DNA of 64,000 nt, taken from NCBI GenBank assembly GCA_026936335.1, contig JAPMXV010000016.1:124001-188000 (forward strand), written 5' to 3'. A model generated the notes under the pieces. It was not told where the DNA came from, ran no database searches, and saw nothing but the letters and a program-made list of their open reading frames with translations. Source of the stretch: Mantamonas sphyraenae. Taxonomy: Eukaryota; CRuMs; Mantamonadidae. Made by a program: the position numbers and the translations under genes. Shown one piece after another: positions 11,428 through 22,869 of this stretch (position 1 is its first letter; every line of letters starts with the position of its first letter).

Positions 11428-12881
11428 GCCAAGACGGAGCTTCCTCATCCTCCCATTCCTCTGTGGCCTCCTCGCCGGTCTCGTCGTCGCCCTCTTCTCC
11501 GTCCATGCAGCTGGACAACGAAGCCTCGCAAGGCGAAAGCATGGATCACGAGCCGGCAAACGGCCCCACGGGCGCAGGCGGCGACGAGGACGCACAGGAA
11601 GAGCAGGCAGACTCGTGTCTCAAGGGACAGGAGTACCTGTGGACGCGCAAGTCGTGGTTGAATGGTACGCAGCTGCTGCGAGAGCGCGAACTCAACGGCC
11701 GCGTGGGCACAGCCCACCAGACACGGTTGGGTCAGAGTTACGTGCCCACAGCCGCGTCTGCCACCCTGGTGGATGTGTACGACCATCGAGCGTACTGTGG
11801 ACAGTACACAGACGACGGGTCGTTGTACTTTACGGCTTGCCAGGATTGGAACATCCGGGTGTACGCCACCGGAGGCGAGAAGAAAGACACATGCATCAAC
11901 ACCATCCCGACCATTCCGGGCCAGTGGACCATCACCGATGCCACCGTGTCTCCCGACCAGCAGCATCTGATCTATTCGTCCATTGTGCCCGAGGTGTACA
12001 TGTGCCGCTTGGACGACCCCGAGCACGCCATGACCAAACTGGACTTTAACATCGCTGGCAGCGCACGCTCCCGCTGGGGCGGTGGCTTTGGCATTTGGTC
12101 CATCCGATTCAGTGCCGACGGCCGCGAGGTCATCGCAGGCACCTCCGACTCGTCCATCTACGTGTATGACGTGGAGGCTGGCAAGGTTGTCTTTCGCCAG
12201 CAGGGCCACGATGACGACGTCAACGCAGTGGCCTTTGCCAGCAAAACAGATTCCAATGTGCTGTTTTCAGGCTCCGACGACAACCTCATCAAAGTGTGGG
12301 ACCGGCGAAGCATGCGCAGCAACGAGGCCGGGTGTCTGTTTGGCCACTCGGAGGGCCTGACGTATCTGACGCCCAAGGGAGACGGCCGCTACCTCATTTC
12401 CAATTGCAAGGACCAGACGCTGAAGCTGTGGGACATCCGCACCATGATGTCCATGCAGGAGGCCCGGCAACACTACGACTCGCTCCCACGCTATCGTTGG
12501 GATTACCGTGCGGGCGAGTACCCGGGCGATGCCACATACAAACATCCCAAGGATCGCAGTGTGCTCACCATCCGAGGACACCAGGTGCTGTCCACCCTCA
12601 TCCGCTGCCACTTTTCGCCTGCCTACACAGGCCAGCGCTACATTTACACCGGCAGTGCAGACGGATCTGTGTACATCTACGACCTCAGCGGCTCCGTCGT
12701 CGAAACGCTTGACACCACTCACATGACCCAACACGTCATCCAAGACTATTATGGCTACGGCGGCGGCGGCATCGTCCGAGACTGCAGCTGGCACCCGCAT
12801 GCCCCAGAGCTCATGGCCGTCACCTGGGATGGAGGTGTCATCCACTTTTCCTCTGAGAAAGACGACGAAGATGATGAGTGA
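10463..12881 (+). CDS. DCAF11-like: TPR-WD40 fusion, DCAF11 (WDR23)-like CRL4 substrate receptor
   Basis: Exons are 10463-10747, 10856-10922 and 11092-12881, giving 713 residues. Residues of about 10-150 form a three-unit TPR of the FKBP/TOM70 type (AIKKEGNDLFGQGMYQEALE, LNLNIANCYIRL, GMAQFKLGNHASALRIL). After an Asp run and Ser-rich linker comes a WD40 propeller nearly matching DCAF11: HDDDVNAVAFA, LFSGSDDNLIKVWDRRSMR, GDGRYLISNCKDQTLKLWDI, LIRCHFSPAYTGQRYIYTGS and VRDCSWHPHAPELMA. Two WDxR boxes (WDRR, WDIR), the DDB1-contact motif, are intact. The known family role is substrate recognition for CUL4-DDB1 ubiquitin ligase. Animal DCAF11 has no TPR; the last TPR helix and the propeller share exon 3, so the fusion is not an artefact of splicing. 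An alternative ATG lies at 10403. Confidence 0.88.
11069..11091 (+). repeat. (CA)n run abutting a splice acceptor
   Basis: A CA dinucleotide run fills the end of intron 2 of the DCAF11-like gene and forms the acceptor CACAG itself, with no pyrimidine-rich tract next to it. Confidence 0.8.
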
Positions 12882-12920
12882 GACGGGGAAACAACAACAA
12901 ACTCAGGTTCATTTTCTCAT

Positions 12921-15900
12921 TCACAGATCCAGGTCGTCGCCCAAACGACGCACCTTGAGACGCACAGGACGCGGTTGTGCAAAGCCGTCCTCCTTGGCCT
13001 GTGCACTGCGCAGCACAGTCCACTGGTCGATGCGCAGTGTTGTGCTGCGCTGCTTGTTCTTCTTGTTCTGCTGCTGCTGCTGCTTTCCCGACTTGGCTCC
13101 CCTTTTGCCACTGATGCTGCTCTGCTTCCTGAACCCTCGGTGATTTTGGTTTTCCACCTCGTCGTCCTCGTCATCATCCTCCTCCTCGTCTTCCTCGTCG
13201 TCCACACTCTCTCCACGCTCGATGGCATCAGCACGCGCCTGCAGCTTGTCCAGACGCATCCCCTGCGCCTTGTTCACAAAGCGCAGCGCACCACGCAGTT
13301 TGTCCAATCCATTGCGTGCTGCCACATTCACATGCTCATCCTCCTCCTCTTCGTCCTCGTCCTCGCTTTCGCTCTCGCTCTCCAGCACCCACTCATGGCT
13401 CTCCTCGTTCTCCATCGCCAGCAACGCTTCCGTCACGCGCTCATTCAGCCGCGCCCACCGCTTGTCCTTCACAGGCAACACGTCACGCAACAACTTCACC
13501 AGCATCGCATCCCTTTCCTCCTGCGTTTCCTCCTCGTCGTCGTCCCCATTGTCGTCACCACGACCGCTGCTACTGCTTCCATGTTTGCCACTGCGCCGTC
13601 CACTGCTGCTGCTACTGCTGCTGCTGCTGTTGGCTCCCTCCAGCACACGCCTGCGTTTGGCACGCTGCTCGCGCGCATGCAGAAACGGGTCGTCTGAAGG
13701 CAGCTCCATGCTGTGGGTAATGGTTGCGTGCGGCGAGTGTACATGCGAGTTCTGTCGCAGGCTGCACACGTACCGTGCATTGATGGACCACATGTGCACG
13801 TGTCCGTTGATGTCTCCCGTCACAAAGCATGACTTTGTCGTGTAGAACGTCATCGTGGCCACACACGCCTTGTGACCGCGCCACGAGTGCAACGGCACCA
13901 CTTCGTGGCTGCCAAAGTGTGCGTGCTTGTGACCATGCACCAGCTGGTACACCGACCAGAGACGCAACACCCCCTGCGAGTTGCCCGTCAACAACAACGA
14001 CTCGGATGGATCCAACACCCACGCCTGCGGCGTCTCTGGCAACCGAACCACATACGATGCCATCACCTTGCCCGACACCGTCCCAAACGCATGGAACGCC
14101 CCTCCCGAAAACTGCAGGGACGCTTCATGCCGAGGCAACCCAATCAACAGCTCCACAGGCGGAAGCTTCACGTGCGACGACGACGACGACGACGACGACG
14201 ATTCTCCCACACTCTGTGGCGCGGGCACAGGCTGCACCTGACGCACCTGACCCGTGACACGACGCCACATCAGCACCGTGCCGTCGTGGGCGCCTGCAAT
14301 GACCAGATCGTGCACGCACGTCATGCACGTGACGTTGGATTCGTGGCCATGCAGGTACCGCGGAGCGCTGTTGCGTCCAAACGACAGCTCGGGCCACATG
14401 GCAATGCGCTTGTCGCGTCCAATGCCCACCAGCGGCCGCTTGGCCTTGTGGTCCATGTACCACAGTTGCGTCACCTCCTTGGCAAACTTGTGCCGTCGCG
14501 CGTTGATCTCGTACAGCCGCTCACCGTTGCTAAAGTTCCACACTGTCACCGTGCCATCGCTGTCCGACGTCACCAGCCGTCGCTGACGGTGATCCAGACG
14601 CGACGCCACAATGTTCACGTCGCTGCCGGCGGAAAACTCGTGCTGAAACTGGTTCTCGCTTCCTGCCACAGCCCACACGCGCACGTTGCCATCCACAGCC
14701 ACACTCACCAAACAGTCAAACTGTTTGGAGTAGTGCAAGCCCACCAACGGACCCGAGTGCGCCGGCAGATTCACGTTGCCACTCTCGTTGGCCGCCACCT
14801 CCATCGGCCACACACGCAGCCGCGAGCCAGCCGTCACCAAGCGACCCAGCTTGGCGTCCCATGCCATGCACGACAGTTGGTTCTCGGGCGAGTGGTCAAT
14901 CTGGTCCACCACCGTTTGCACAATCGACCAGTTGCGAATGTCCCACACATGGATCACCTTGTCCGCACTCATGCTGAACATCTGGTACAGTTCGTCGTTG
15001 AACTCAATGCCCACCACCGTCGTCTTGTGTGCCTTTAGCCTCGACGTCGGCTCCTTTGCAAACGGCGTCCACAGCAGAATGTCCCGATCCTGCCCTCCGC
15101 TGGCAATCAGACGCGCCATGTCGCTGTACCCGAAGCAGTACACACCCTTTGTGTGTCCGTTGAGCGAACGGCCCACGTCCCACCGCTCCGGATCGCTCAC
15201 AGTCAGTCGCCCGTCCATGCCCGCCGTAATCAGGCCCACCCCAGGCACAAAACGCACCTGCGTCACGTTGTCCACGTGGAACTTGTACTTGGCCTCCACC
15301 TTGTACGTGCCCAGGTTGATGGCCGTGCACATGCCTGTGGTGTCGCCCACAATCAGCACGTTGCGCCCACGCATCGACCCCACCGTCGAACACATCGGTG
15401 GATTCGACAGCCGAAACTGCTTGTGGATCGCCATGTCCTGACGCACGTTGTAAATCACCACCAGCCGGTCCAATGTGATGACCACCAGCCTTCCGTATGA
15501 CTTGAGATACTCCATGGACACGGGCCACGACAGCGTGCCCTGCACCCCTCCCTGTCCACTGACCACACGCGTGCTCTTGACCCCTCCGTCACGCATCAAC
15601 TCCACAGGCGTCACTTGGTTTGCTTCCAGCATGCGTTGCACCGCAGGCAGGATCTGTGTGCCCATGTTCAACGTGTTTCCACCTCCCGATGACGACGACC
15701 CTCCGCCACCACCACCGCCACGCGACGACCCGCCTCCTGTGCTCCCTGTCGTGCTGCGACTGCTCGCACGCCCCAACGAACGCGATCCGCTGGCACGCGA
15801 CCGTCCACTCGGCGACCCCGTCGACTCTGTGCCCGTCGCCGTTGTGGTTGCCCCTCCCGAGCGCAACGAGCTCACACTGTACACGTCCGACGACATGCCA

Positions 15901-18039
15901 AACTCTTCCATGAGCAACATCTCCTCGTCCTCTTCGTACTCGTCGTCCAACGACAACCCCACCACCGATGAGGCACGCGACGATCCGGCGCTCGGCATCT
16001 CGTTGTCACTCGCCATCCCGCCTGCTGCTCCACTGCTCGATGAGCCCACGCCTGCACCTGCATCTCCACCCATGCCAGAGCCACCCACGCCTCCATCTGT
16101 GTCCACTACGCCGCCCAGGGCCATGGAAACGGTGCCGCCGCCCACTTTCTCGTGTTTGATTCCCTTGTCCACCGTGCCAGCGCCGAGAATGTCCTTCTGG
16201 CGGGTCATCGGGTACAGTGTGTGCTTCAGCTCACACGTGCGTTGGTCCCACACCTTGACAAGGCCGTCACGTGCACACGTGGCGTACAGATTGAACTCGG
16301 GCAGAATCACAATGTCGTCCACCATGTTCTTGTGCGAAAACATGGCCACCGGCGTCTCCTTACGCACCTTGTACGACCGTGTGGACGAGTTGAACTTGTC
16401 TTCCATCGTGTTTTCCTGCAGCAGGTACGAAATGAACTGGTCGTATGTGATGCGGCCCTCGGCGTCCGGGTCCACCTTGGCAAACAGATGCCTGTACAGC
16501 CGGTCCGGTGCACTGTACACCTTTGAGATTGCACGCACAAACTGGCCCTCGTTCAGGTACTGCATGCGCGACAGCGCGTGGAACCATTGCAGCACCACTG
16601 CCAGATCCTGCCTGTCCAGATCCTGGTATCGCGTCTTGCGTGCGTTCAGCTGGCCCGTCTGCTCGTCCACCTGTGCCTCTGTCAGAAAGCGACGGCCCGC
16701 GTCGTCTGTGGCCCCCAGTGTAATCATGCGTTCGTTGTCCACCACCGATTGCCGCAGCCCAAAGTACTTCTCCTTCTCGTTGCCATCCTCGCTAAACTCG
16801 CTCACCACCGTCTCGCCGTCATCATCCTCGTCGCCTCCCCGACGCTCCCGATGCCGATCCACCATCACACGGTACCCCGGCGGCGGGGCACGACGCATCG
16901 AGTGCGCCATGATCTCCTTCACCGACCCCGGTGTGCTCACAAGCGACACCCCGCTCCTGCTTGTGCCTGTCAACGCCGTCCTCGGAGTCCTGTTCCCCTT
17001 GGATGACAATGACATCCTTGTGCTGCTCGACGTGGTCGTCCTCCTCCTGCGCTGCTGGTCGCCGTCCTCGTTGTCCTCGTCGTCGTCGTCGTCGCTGCTG
17101 CTCAGATCGCTCACCTCATCCTCTTCCTCCTCCCCCTCCTCCCCTCTGTACACATACTCATCAAAGTCATTGGTGCGTGTGTCCACCGTATCTGCAGACA
17201 AATCCAGCTGTGTTTCGTCCAATGCTGCTGTGGACGACGTGCTGGCACGCATCTTCATCTTTTGTGTCTGCCGTTGCTCCTGTTGCAACGAACGTGCGCG
17301 AATACGCAGCGCACGTCGTTGCCGTGCCGCTTCGGCCTTTTCCTCCTGTGCTGCCACCGCCTGTTCGTACTGCAGCCTGGCCGAACTCTTCAGTTCCGTG
17401 CGTCGCGGGTTGTCCAGCCGTTCTTCCAACACGGCCAAATCCGCCAGGATGTCCTCCATGGTGTATGCACTCTGACTCCATGTGCTGCTACGCTTCACCT
17501 TGCGCTTCTGTGGTATGGATGTGTGTTTGTCGTACCCGTCCCTTGTCAGAGGGTGTCTCTCCATGCCTCCCAGTGCCCGCTGTTCCTCCACTTACCGTTG
17601 CTCCGCTCGGCGGGCGATTCGTTTCGGTGCGCGCCGAGCCCACACGCAGCTGTTGCCGCATTGCAGGAGCAGACGACAGACGCAGTGAGTGTCGACGCCG
17701 TTTGCCCTCGCTGTCCACGCTCCCTCGTTGGTCTCGTGAGCCCGAACGCGCGGACAACGGCCGGTACACCTGACGCTCCAGCAGACTGCCTTCCTCCCCC
17801 GACTCGGACATCGATTCGGTCAGCTTCAAATGCGTCGCCACCTTGTCCCGTGTCAGACGTCCTCGTGCCGTGCGCGGTCGAAAGTCAAACTTTTGCGACT
17901 CCTGCATGGCTGCTTCGCGAAAGTTGCCGCGCCGCCGTGCCGGCCGAGGCGGATGTGGCCCCGACGAAGATGTCCCAGAGTCACGCCGTTGTGTCGATGC
18001 AGACCCAGGTCGTCGATGACTGTATGAGCCCGATGACAT
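12921..18039 (-). CDS. EF-hand/WD40 protein of the WDR49/WDR64 type (axonemal candidate)
   Basis: Exons are 17596-18039 and 12921-17507, with an 88-bp GTAAGT...CCACAG intron, giving 1676 residues. The N-terminus is Arg/Ser-rich with RPGSA, RPRTA and RPLSA motifs. An EF-hand-like region (about residues 450-510: LFAKVDPDAEGRITYDQFIS) precedes a long WD40 region (about 540-1400) with many GH...WD units such as DGLVKVWDQRTCEL and ASGGQDRDILLWTPF. This order, and the linker VAMFSHKNMVDDIVILPEFN, matches WDR49/WDR64/EFCAB8-type proteins, most of which are linked to cilia. Gly/Ser inserts interrupt the first propeller. The C-terminus is acidic, then basic with a Gln run. Its stop lies 39 bp from that of the DCAF11-like gene. 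Confidence 0.82.
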
Positions 18040-18128
18040 GGTTTGCGTGTGTATGAGTGTGTGTGTGTGTTTGTGTGGTGTGGCGTGTGTGTTTGAGTGC
18101 GGCGGCGCAGCAAAAGCCTTTCGCTGCC
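18040..18128. promoter_or_regulatory. Very short shared divergent upstream region
   Basis: Only 89 bp separate the WDR49-like and SAM-protein start codons. On the plus strand it is almost entirely GT-rich (GTGTGTGTGT, GGTGTGGCGTGTG). Both 5' UTRs and promoters must fit here or overlap the genes. Confidence 0.4.
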
Positions 18129-19707
18129 ATGCACACCCACGCCATCCGGTCTCGTGTGCTCCTGCTTGTTCTGGGTCTGGTTTTGGCACTGGCCATGGGT
18201 ATCGGCAGTGCAGGGGCTCTCCCGGACGACGATGTGGACGGAGCGGACGAGGCACCGCAGCCCACCACCGACGACGACAACGACGAGGCTGGCGACGGAG
18301 TCGTGCTTGAGGACGAAGTGCCACAGCTCGACAGCAGTGACGACGACGAATTTGACCACCACCATCAGCACCAGGAACATCATCAACAACAGCAGCAACA
18401 GCAACAGCAACAAAAGCAGAAGCAGGACCCAACCACCACCACCAAGGCAAAGAAGAACTTTACAGAGGTCTCACCGCGCATGTGGCGAACCTACCACGTG
18501 TGTGGCTGGCTCAAGAGCATCGATATGGGCGCTCTGTGCCAGGTACGTTTGTCTGTCATCCGCCTGTCCATGTGGTGTTCGTTGTGGGGCGCCACCCACT
18601 TGTGTCTTGAGCGACCCTCCGCTCTCTTTCTCGCCCGCTGACCTCCACGCACCGGGCACACAGACTTTCAAACAGAACAAAGTGAACGGACAGATGCTTG
18701 TGGACCTGATGGATGATCATCACCTGGGCCAGCACGGCCTGGGCATCCGTTCCGAGGTGTTGCGGGAACGGCTGCTCTCGGAAATCGGCAAGTTGAAGGA
18801 CTTTAGTCCCTGGCGAGTCATCAAAAACAAGCTGCTCATGCGTCTCATGCAACCGTTCACGGGTCTCATGATGCGCACGGTGGCCTACGGGGACGACCAG
18901 CGCGAGTTTGAGTGGTACCAGCGCGAGTTGGAGCGCAGAGCACGCGAGTATGACCGCAAGCGCCTGAAGAAGGATCCACGCAAGTGGGATGTGGAAGACG
19001 TGTGTCTCTGGCTGGAAATCAATGGCAAACCACAGCTCAAGCTGCTGGTGCGAAGCAACCAAATCCACGGCGACACCTTGTTGGACATCAACAACATCCA
19101 GGCTGTCGCACACGTCCTACACGTGTCTCCCCTGCGCGATCGCCTCTCGCTTCTCGACGACCTGCGTCAACTCAAGGTCAACATGAACCCCAGCTGGGGC
19201 CAGTTTTTCAAACGATTGCTCATTGGCGACCTGGCACCCCTCATCGGCGCCATCATCGGCACCATCGTCACCGTCCTCGGGCCCTGGCTCCTTGCACGCT
19301 CTCTCCGCTCCTACCTCTACAATTTTCTGTTGGCACCCATCTTTATCATCCTCGGTTACGTGGCCGGCTCCCTCGTTGTTATTGTCACTCCCCTGCGTGG
19401 CCTTGTGCCCATGATTGCCGGCATCTACATGCCCATCCTCGCCTACAGCACCGTCAGCACCCGCCATCGCTACCTCAGCGAGTACATTCAGAACCTCGAG
19501 GCCGAAGCCCTGCAGGCTCAGCGCGACCGGGAGATCCAGCGTGCACGCCGCTACGCAAGCGCCACGGCCTTGCTGGGCACCGAAAAGCCCACCGATTTGT
19601 TCCAGTGGCGCATCCAGGAGGGGGTGGACATTGCCAAGAGGAAATGGGAGCAGACAAAGTACCAGGCCAATCTTGGCTACCGCCACGTGTCGCACAAGGG
19701 CACATGA
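18129..19707 (+). CDS. Signal-peptide membrane protein with acidic/His-rich segment and two SAM domains
   Basis: Exons are 18129-18542 and 18664-19707, giving 485 residues. A signal peptide (RVLLLVLGLVLALAMGIGSAG) is followed by an Asp/Glu-rich stretch, a His/Gln patch and a poly-Gln run (to about residue 105). The first SAM-like domain (MWRTYHVCGWLKSIDMGALC, spliced to the NGQMLVDLMDDHHL region) spans about 115-180. The second (WDVEDVCLWLEING, IHGDTLLDINNIQAVAHVL) spans about 275-345. Hydrophobic helices at about 360-440 (LIGAIIGTIVTVLGPWLL, FLLAPIFIILGYVAGSLVVIV, LVPMIAGIYMPILAY) are followed by a basic coiled tail. With the signal peptide, both SAM domains would face the ER lumen or cell exterior, as in STIM proteins, but no EF-hand is seen. 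No family is recognised. Confidence 0.75.
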
Positions 19708-19804
19708 GCGCAATTGACAATACAGAGTAGCACACTGGTATCCTATAAAGGGTTGTTGCACAAGCTCACGCTTCTGTATTTCTTCCGCGGCTTGCGGTTT
19801 CCAC

Positions 19805-22568
19805 TCACTCTGCCACCATTTGCGACACACCCACATCCACCGTGACATTCTCCAGGGCCTCCTCAATGAGCTCGGCGACCTCCTCCATGGTGTCGTCCTC
19901 CAGATGCGGCTTCTCCTGCGTAAAGTACCCTCCGTCGAGGTATTCCTGGGTGGGCAACGGCCAAGTGCGGATCATTCCGTTGTCCGAGCCCGTCACAAGC
20001 ATCGTGGACGCCACCGACAGGGAGTTGATCGAACCCTCCGACGAGTGCACCACATACTCCACCAGGCAGCTGAAATCGGACATGTCCCACACGCGCACGG
20101 TGCAGTCGGAGCCCGCCGAGCACAGCAAGCGTCCGCTGTTGCTCGTGTCCACATCCGTCACACGTGCGCTGTGGCCCTTGAGCACCGCCGTGGGCGTCTT
20201 GTTCTTGGTCATGGGAGACCACACCTTGACGTTGTGGTCCCACGAGCACGTGGCCAGCATCTCCGAGTGGTCGCCCTTGCCCCAGCAGCACGCGCTGATC
20301 ACACTCTCGTGTGCGTTCTCCACGTACCACTGCGAGCTGATCTTGCGGCTCTTCACCTTCCACACCTGCACCATGTGGTCCGTGCCCACAGACGCCAGGT
20401 GTGATCCGCTCTCGTTGAACTTGAGCGACTTGACGTGTCCGCTGTGTGCGTCCGTCGTGCTGGCGGGCGACACATACGTCGGCTCCGGTCCCAGTGGCGA
20501 GTTCTCCTCCATCGGGTAGCTGTCCTTCAACGGCCACAGGATGATGTTAAAGTCGTGCGCTGCGCTGGCCATGGTGGTGCGGTCGGGCGACACCGCCAGA
20601 GCCTCCACCTTGCCGCAGTGACCCTGGAACACAACCGTGTTCTTGAACAGGTTGTTGCCGTTCTCCAGCGAAACGCCTCGGATGTCGTAGTCCGAGCCGG
20701 CCGCAAACACCATCGTCTGGTCCACGTTTGTGTCGATCTCGTACACGGAGCCACCAAACGGAAGCTTGGTGATGCTCCTGCCCGTGCGCCACTCGGAGAA
20801 CAGCACCGAAAAGTCCTCGGAGCCCGACAGGACATGCGAGTCGTTGTGGATCAGCTTCACGCTCATGATGGGTGCCTTGTGGCCCATAAAGGTCTGGATG
20901 AGGCGAGGGTGGAACACGTTCTGCGACAGGTCCCAGATGTGCACTGTGTTCCACGTCGACGCAGTCACCATGATGCTTCGATCGGGACTCATTTCCATCG
21001 TGGCAATGTCGTCCTCGTGTGCGTTGATGGTCATGAGCAGCTCGTCGGCCTGGGTCACCGAATCGAGCAGTTCCACGGCCACCGGCGTCGACAGAAAGTC
21101 CACCTCCACCACTTCAGCCGTGAGCGAGTTGCCAGCCTCGTTGTTCTGCTCCACCACCTCTGGCAGTTCAAAGTCCAGCAGCTTCCACAGGCGGCAAGTG
21201 GCGTCGCCCGACGCCGTCATCATCATGCTCTCGTCGTTGAGCAAGGCGATGCGTCGGATGTCGCCCTTGTGCGAGGTGATGCAACGCAGCTCGTTCGATG
21301 TGGCCACGTGCCACATCTTGATCTCGTTGTCGCGTGCGCCGGAAAACAACACCTCGCCGTTCTCCTTCCAGGTCAGCGTGGTGATGTCTCCACGATGGCC
21401 GCTGATGTCTGTGTCGTTGACAATCTTGATCGAGTCGTCGGTGAGCTCTTCGCCACGGTCGTACACGGCCTGCACGTTGCTCAGATCCCACAGCTTGATC
21501 GTGCTGTCTCGGCCCGAGCTCGCCAGTGTGTTGGTCGTCTCGTTGTTTGCCAGCGTCAGGATGGTCGCCTTGTGGCCCCACAGCGCCTCCACAAACTTAA
21601 AGTTGTCCTGTGCATTCCACACGCGGATGGACAGGTCCTTGGAGCCCGACACAAGCAGCCTGGCCTGGCAAACCCACTCCAGGCACTCCACGCGCGACTC
21701 GTGCGCATCGCGGTTTGTGTCCTGCGTGATCCTGGACGATGACGATGATGATGATGATGGTGATGGTGATGGTGGTGGTGATGATGCGTGTGCCAGGGTG
21801 TCCGTGTCAGTGTTGTTGTGATTGAACGTACGCGTGTCCCCTGTTCTGCCCTGTGCTCCGCTCACCTTTTGGTCAGTTTGCCCGTCTCCCAGTTCCACAC
21901 GAAAATGCCCTCCACGCCGCACGACACCAGTGTGGGTTCGGTCGGATGGAACAGCACGTCGCGCACAACTGTGTTGTGGCCGGCTGTGAGTGTGTGCACG
22001 TGCGTGTGGACGCCAGGTGGACAAAAACGCCGTGGTAAAGAGTGTCAGCAAGCCACGCCACGAAATCGCCAGCTTTTCCCTCTTGTCGTTTCGATCTCTC
22101 CACGCCCACCTACCAAGCACGTTCTTCAGAACAAAATGGCGTGGTGCTCCCTCTTGCTCGGGCTGCATCAGCTCCATGATGTAGATGGATCGGTTGCCCG
22201 ACACAAAGGCCAGGCTGTGGAAACAAAAAGGTCGGCCGGTGGAGTTTGCAGGCTGCGGTGTGAGCAAATCCCTCGTCCGAGTTTGCGTGCGGGCGTCCAC
22301 CAACGACGGCCACCACGGGCCACACGCAATTTCTGGGCACAACGTACTACTTGCCATCGGGTGTAAAGGCCACAGGGGTGTCCTCCTGCACACCGATGAT
22401 GCTCAGGGGCTTGGTGCACCAGTGCTTGGGCGGGTAGCGTGTTTCGTCGTCCGCCGTGCTGTGGCTGCTCTCGCTTTCACGATCCTGATCGATCTTGGAG
22501 TACGGCTCCTTGATCTCCATGCCACCTACACCGGCGGCAGACGATGAGGAACCTTGTGCGTTGCTCAT
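19805..22568 (-). CDS. WD40-repeat protein (about 12 repeats)
   Basis: Exons are 22351-22568, 22114-22214, 21866-21983 and 19805-21731, giving 787 residues. The splices restore repeat motifs: TPDG joins LAFVSGNRSIYIMEL, and HNTVVRDVLFHP joins VEGIFVWNWETG. Downstream units include LLVSGSKDLSIRVWNAQD, LASSGRDSTIKLWDLS, LFSGARDNEIKMWHV, MVTASTWNTVHIWDLS, LASVGTDHMVQVWKV, LATCSWDHNVKVWSP and LCSAGSDCTVRVWDMS. Two beta-propellers would fit the repeat number. The C-terminus is an acidic amphipathic helix (DDTMEEVAELIEEALENV). No catalytic domain is fused, so it is probably a scaffold; the specific orthologue is not recognised. Intron 3 holds a GAT/GGT microsatellite. Confidence 0.8.
21738..21784 (+). 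repeat. GAT/GGT trinucleotide-like microsatellite in an intron
   Basis: Imperfect GATGATGAT...GGTGGTGAT repeats within intron 3 of the WD40 gene (21732-21865). On the coding strand it reads as an ATC/ACC-rich tract before the acceptor. Confidence 0.7.
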
Positions 22569-22869
22569 CTGCTGCAATCGAATCGAAGAAATGTTGGCGA
22601 TCGGATGGTCGAGGATGCTAGCGTATTCCTTGCGTACGTTGGCTGCTTCTTGGTTGAAAACGGTGCTCGTACGATCTGATACTCGAGGGCTGCTACTGTT
22701 GGAAGACGACTGAACTGTGAGGGTCTCGGCTTCAAGTCGTTGAATTTTGCAATCTCGAGGGTTGCCTCGGCTTGCGCGAAACCGCCGCAGCGTTCATGTC
22801 TGCCGATGACCTCGCTCACGCCAGCACCCAGGCAAGGATGGATGGAAACAGGAATCTTCATTGCTTCAA
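22569..22869. other. 301-bp spacer between WD40 gene and sterol O-acyltransferase gene
   Basis: Both neighbours are on minus, so this holds the 5' region of the WD40 gene and the 3' end of the SOAT gene. It is less GT/CA-rich than other spacers. A 98-codon minus-strand open frame from an ATG at 22861 has no recognisable features, and I do not call it as a gene. Confidence 0.5.

Noticed and set aside
15475-17475. 666-codon plus-strand frame antisense to the WDR49-like gene
   Set aside because: It is a Ser/Pro/Arg-rich mirror of the minus-strand coding frame, without recognisable domains; the minus frame holds EF-hand and WD40 motifs.
22565-22861. 98-codon minus-strand frame from an ATG at 22861
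   Set aside because: Ends at the start codon of the WD40 gene, shows no family features or splice partner, and is of a length expected by chance in a GC-rich spacer.
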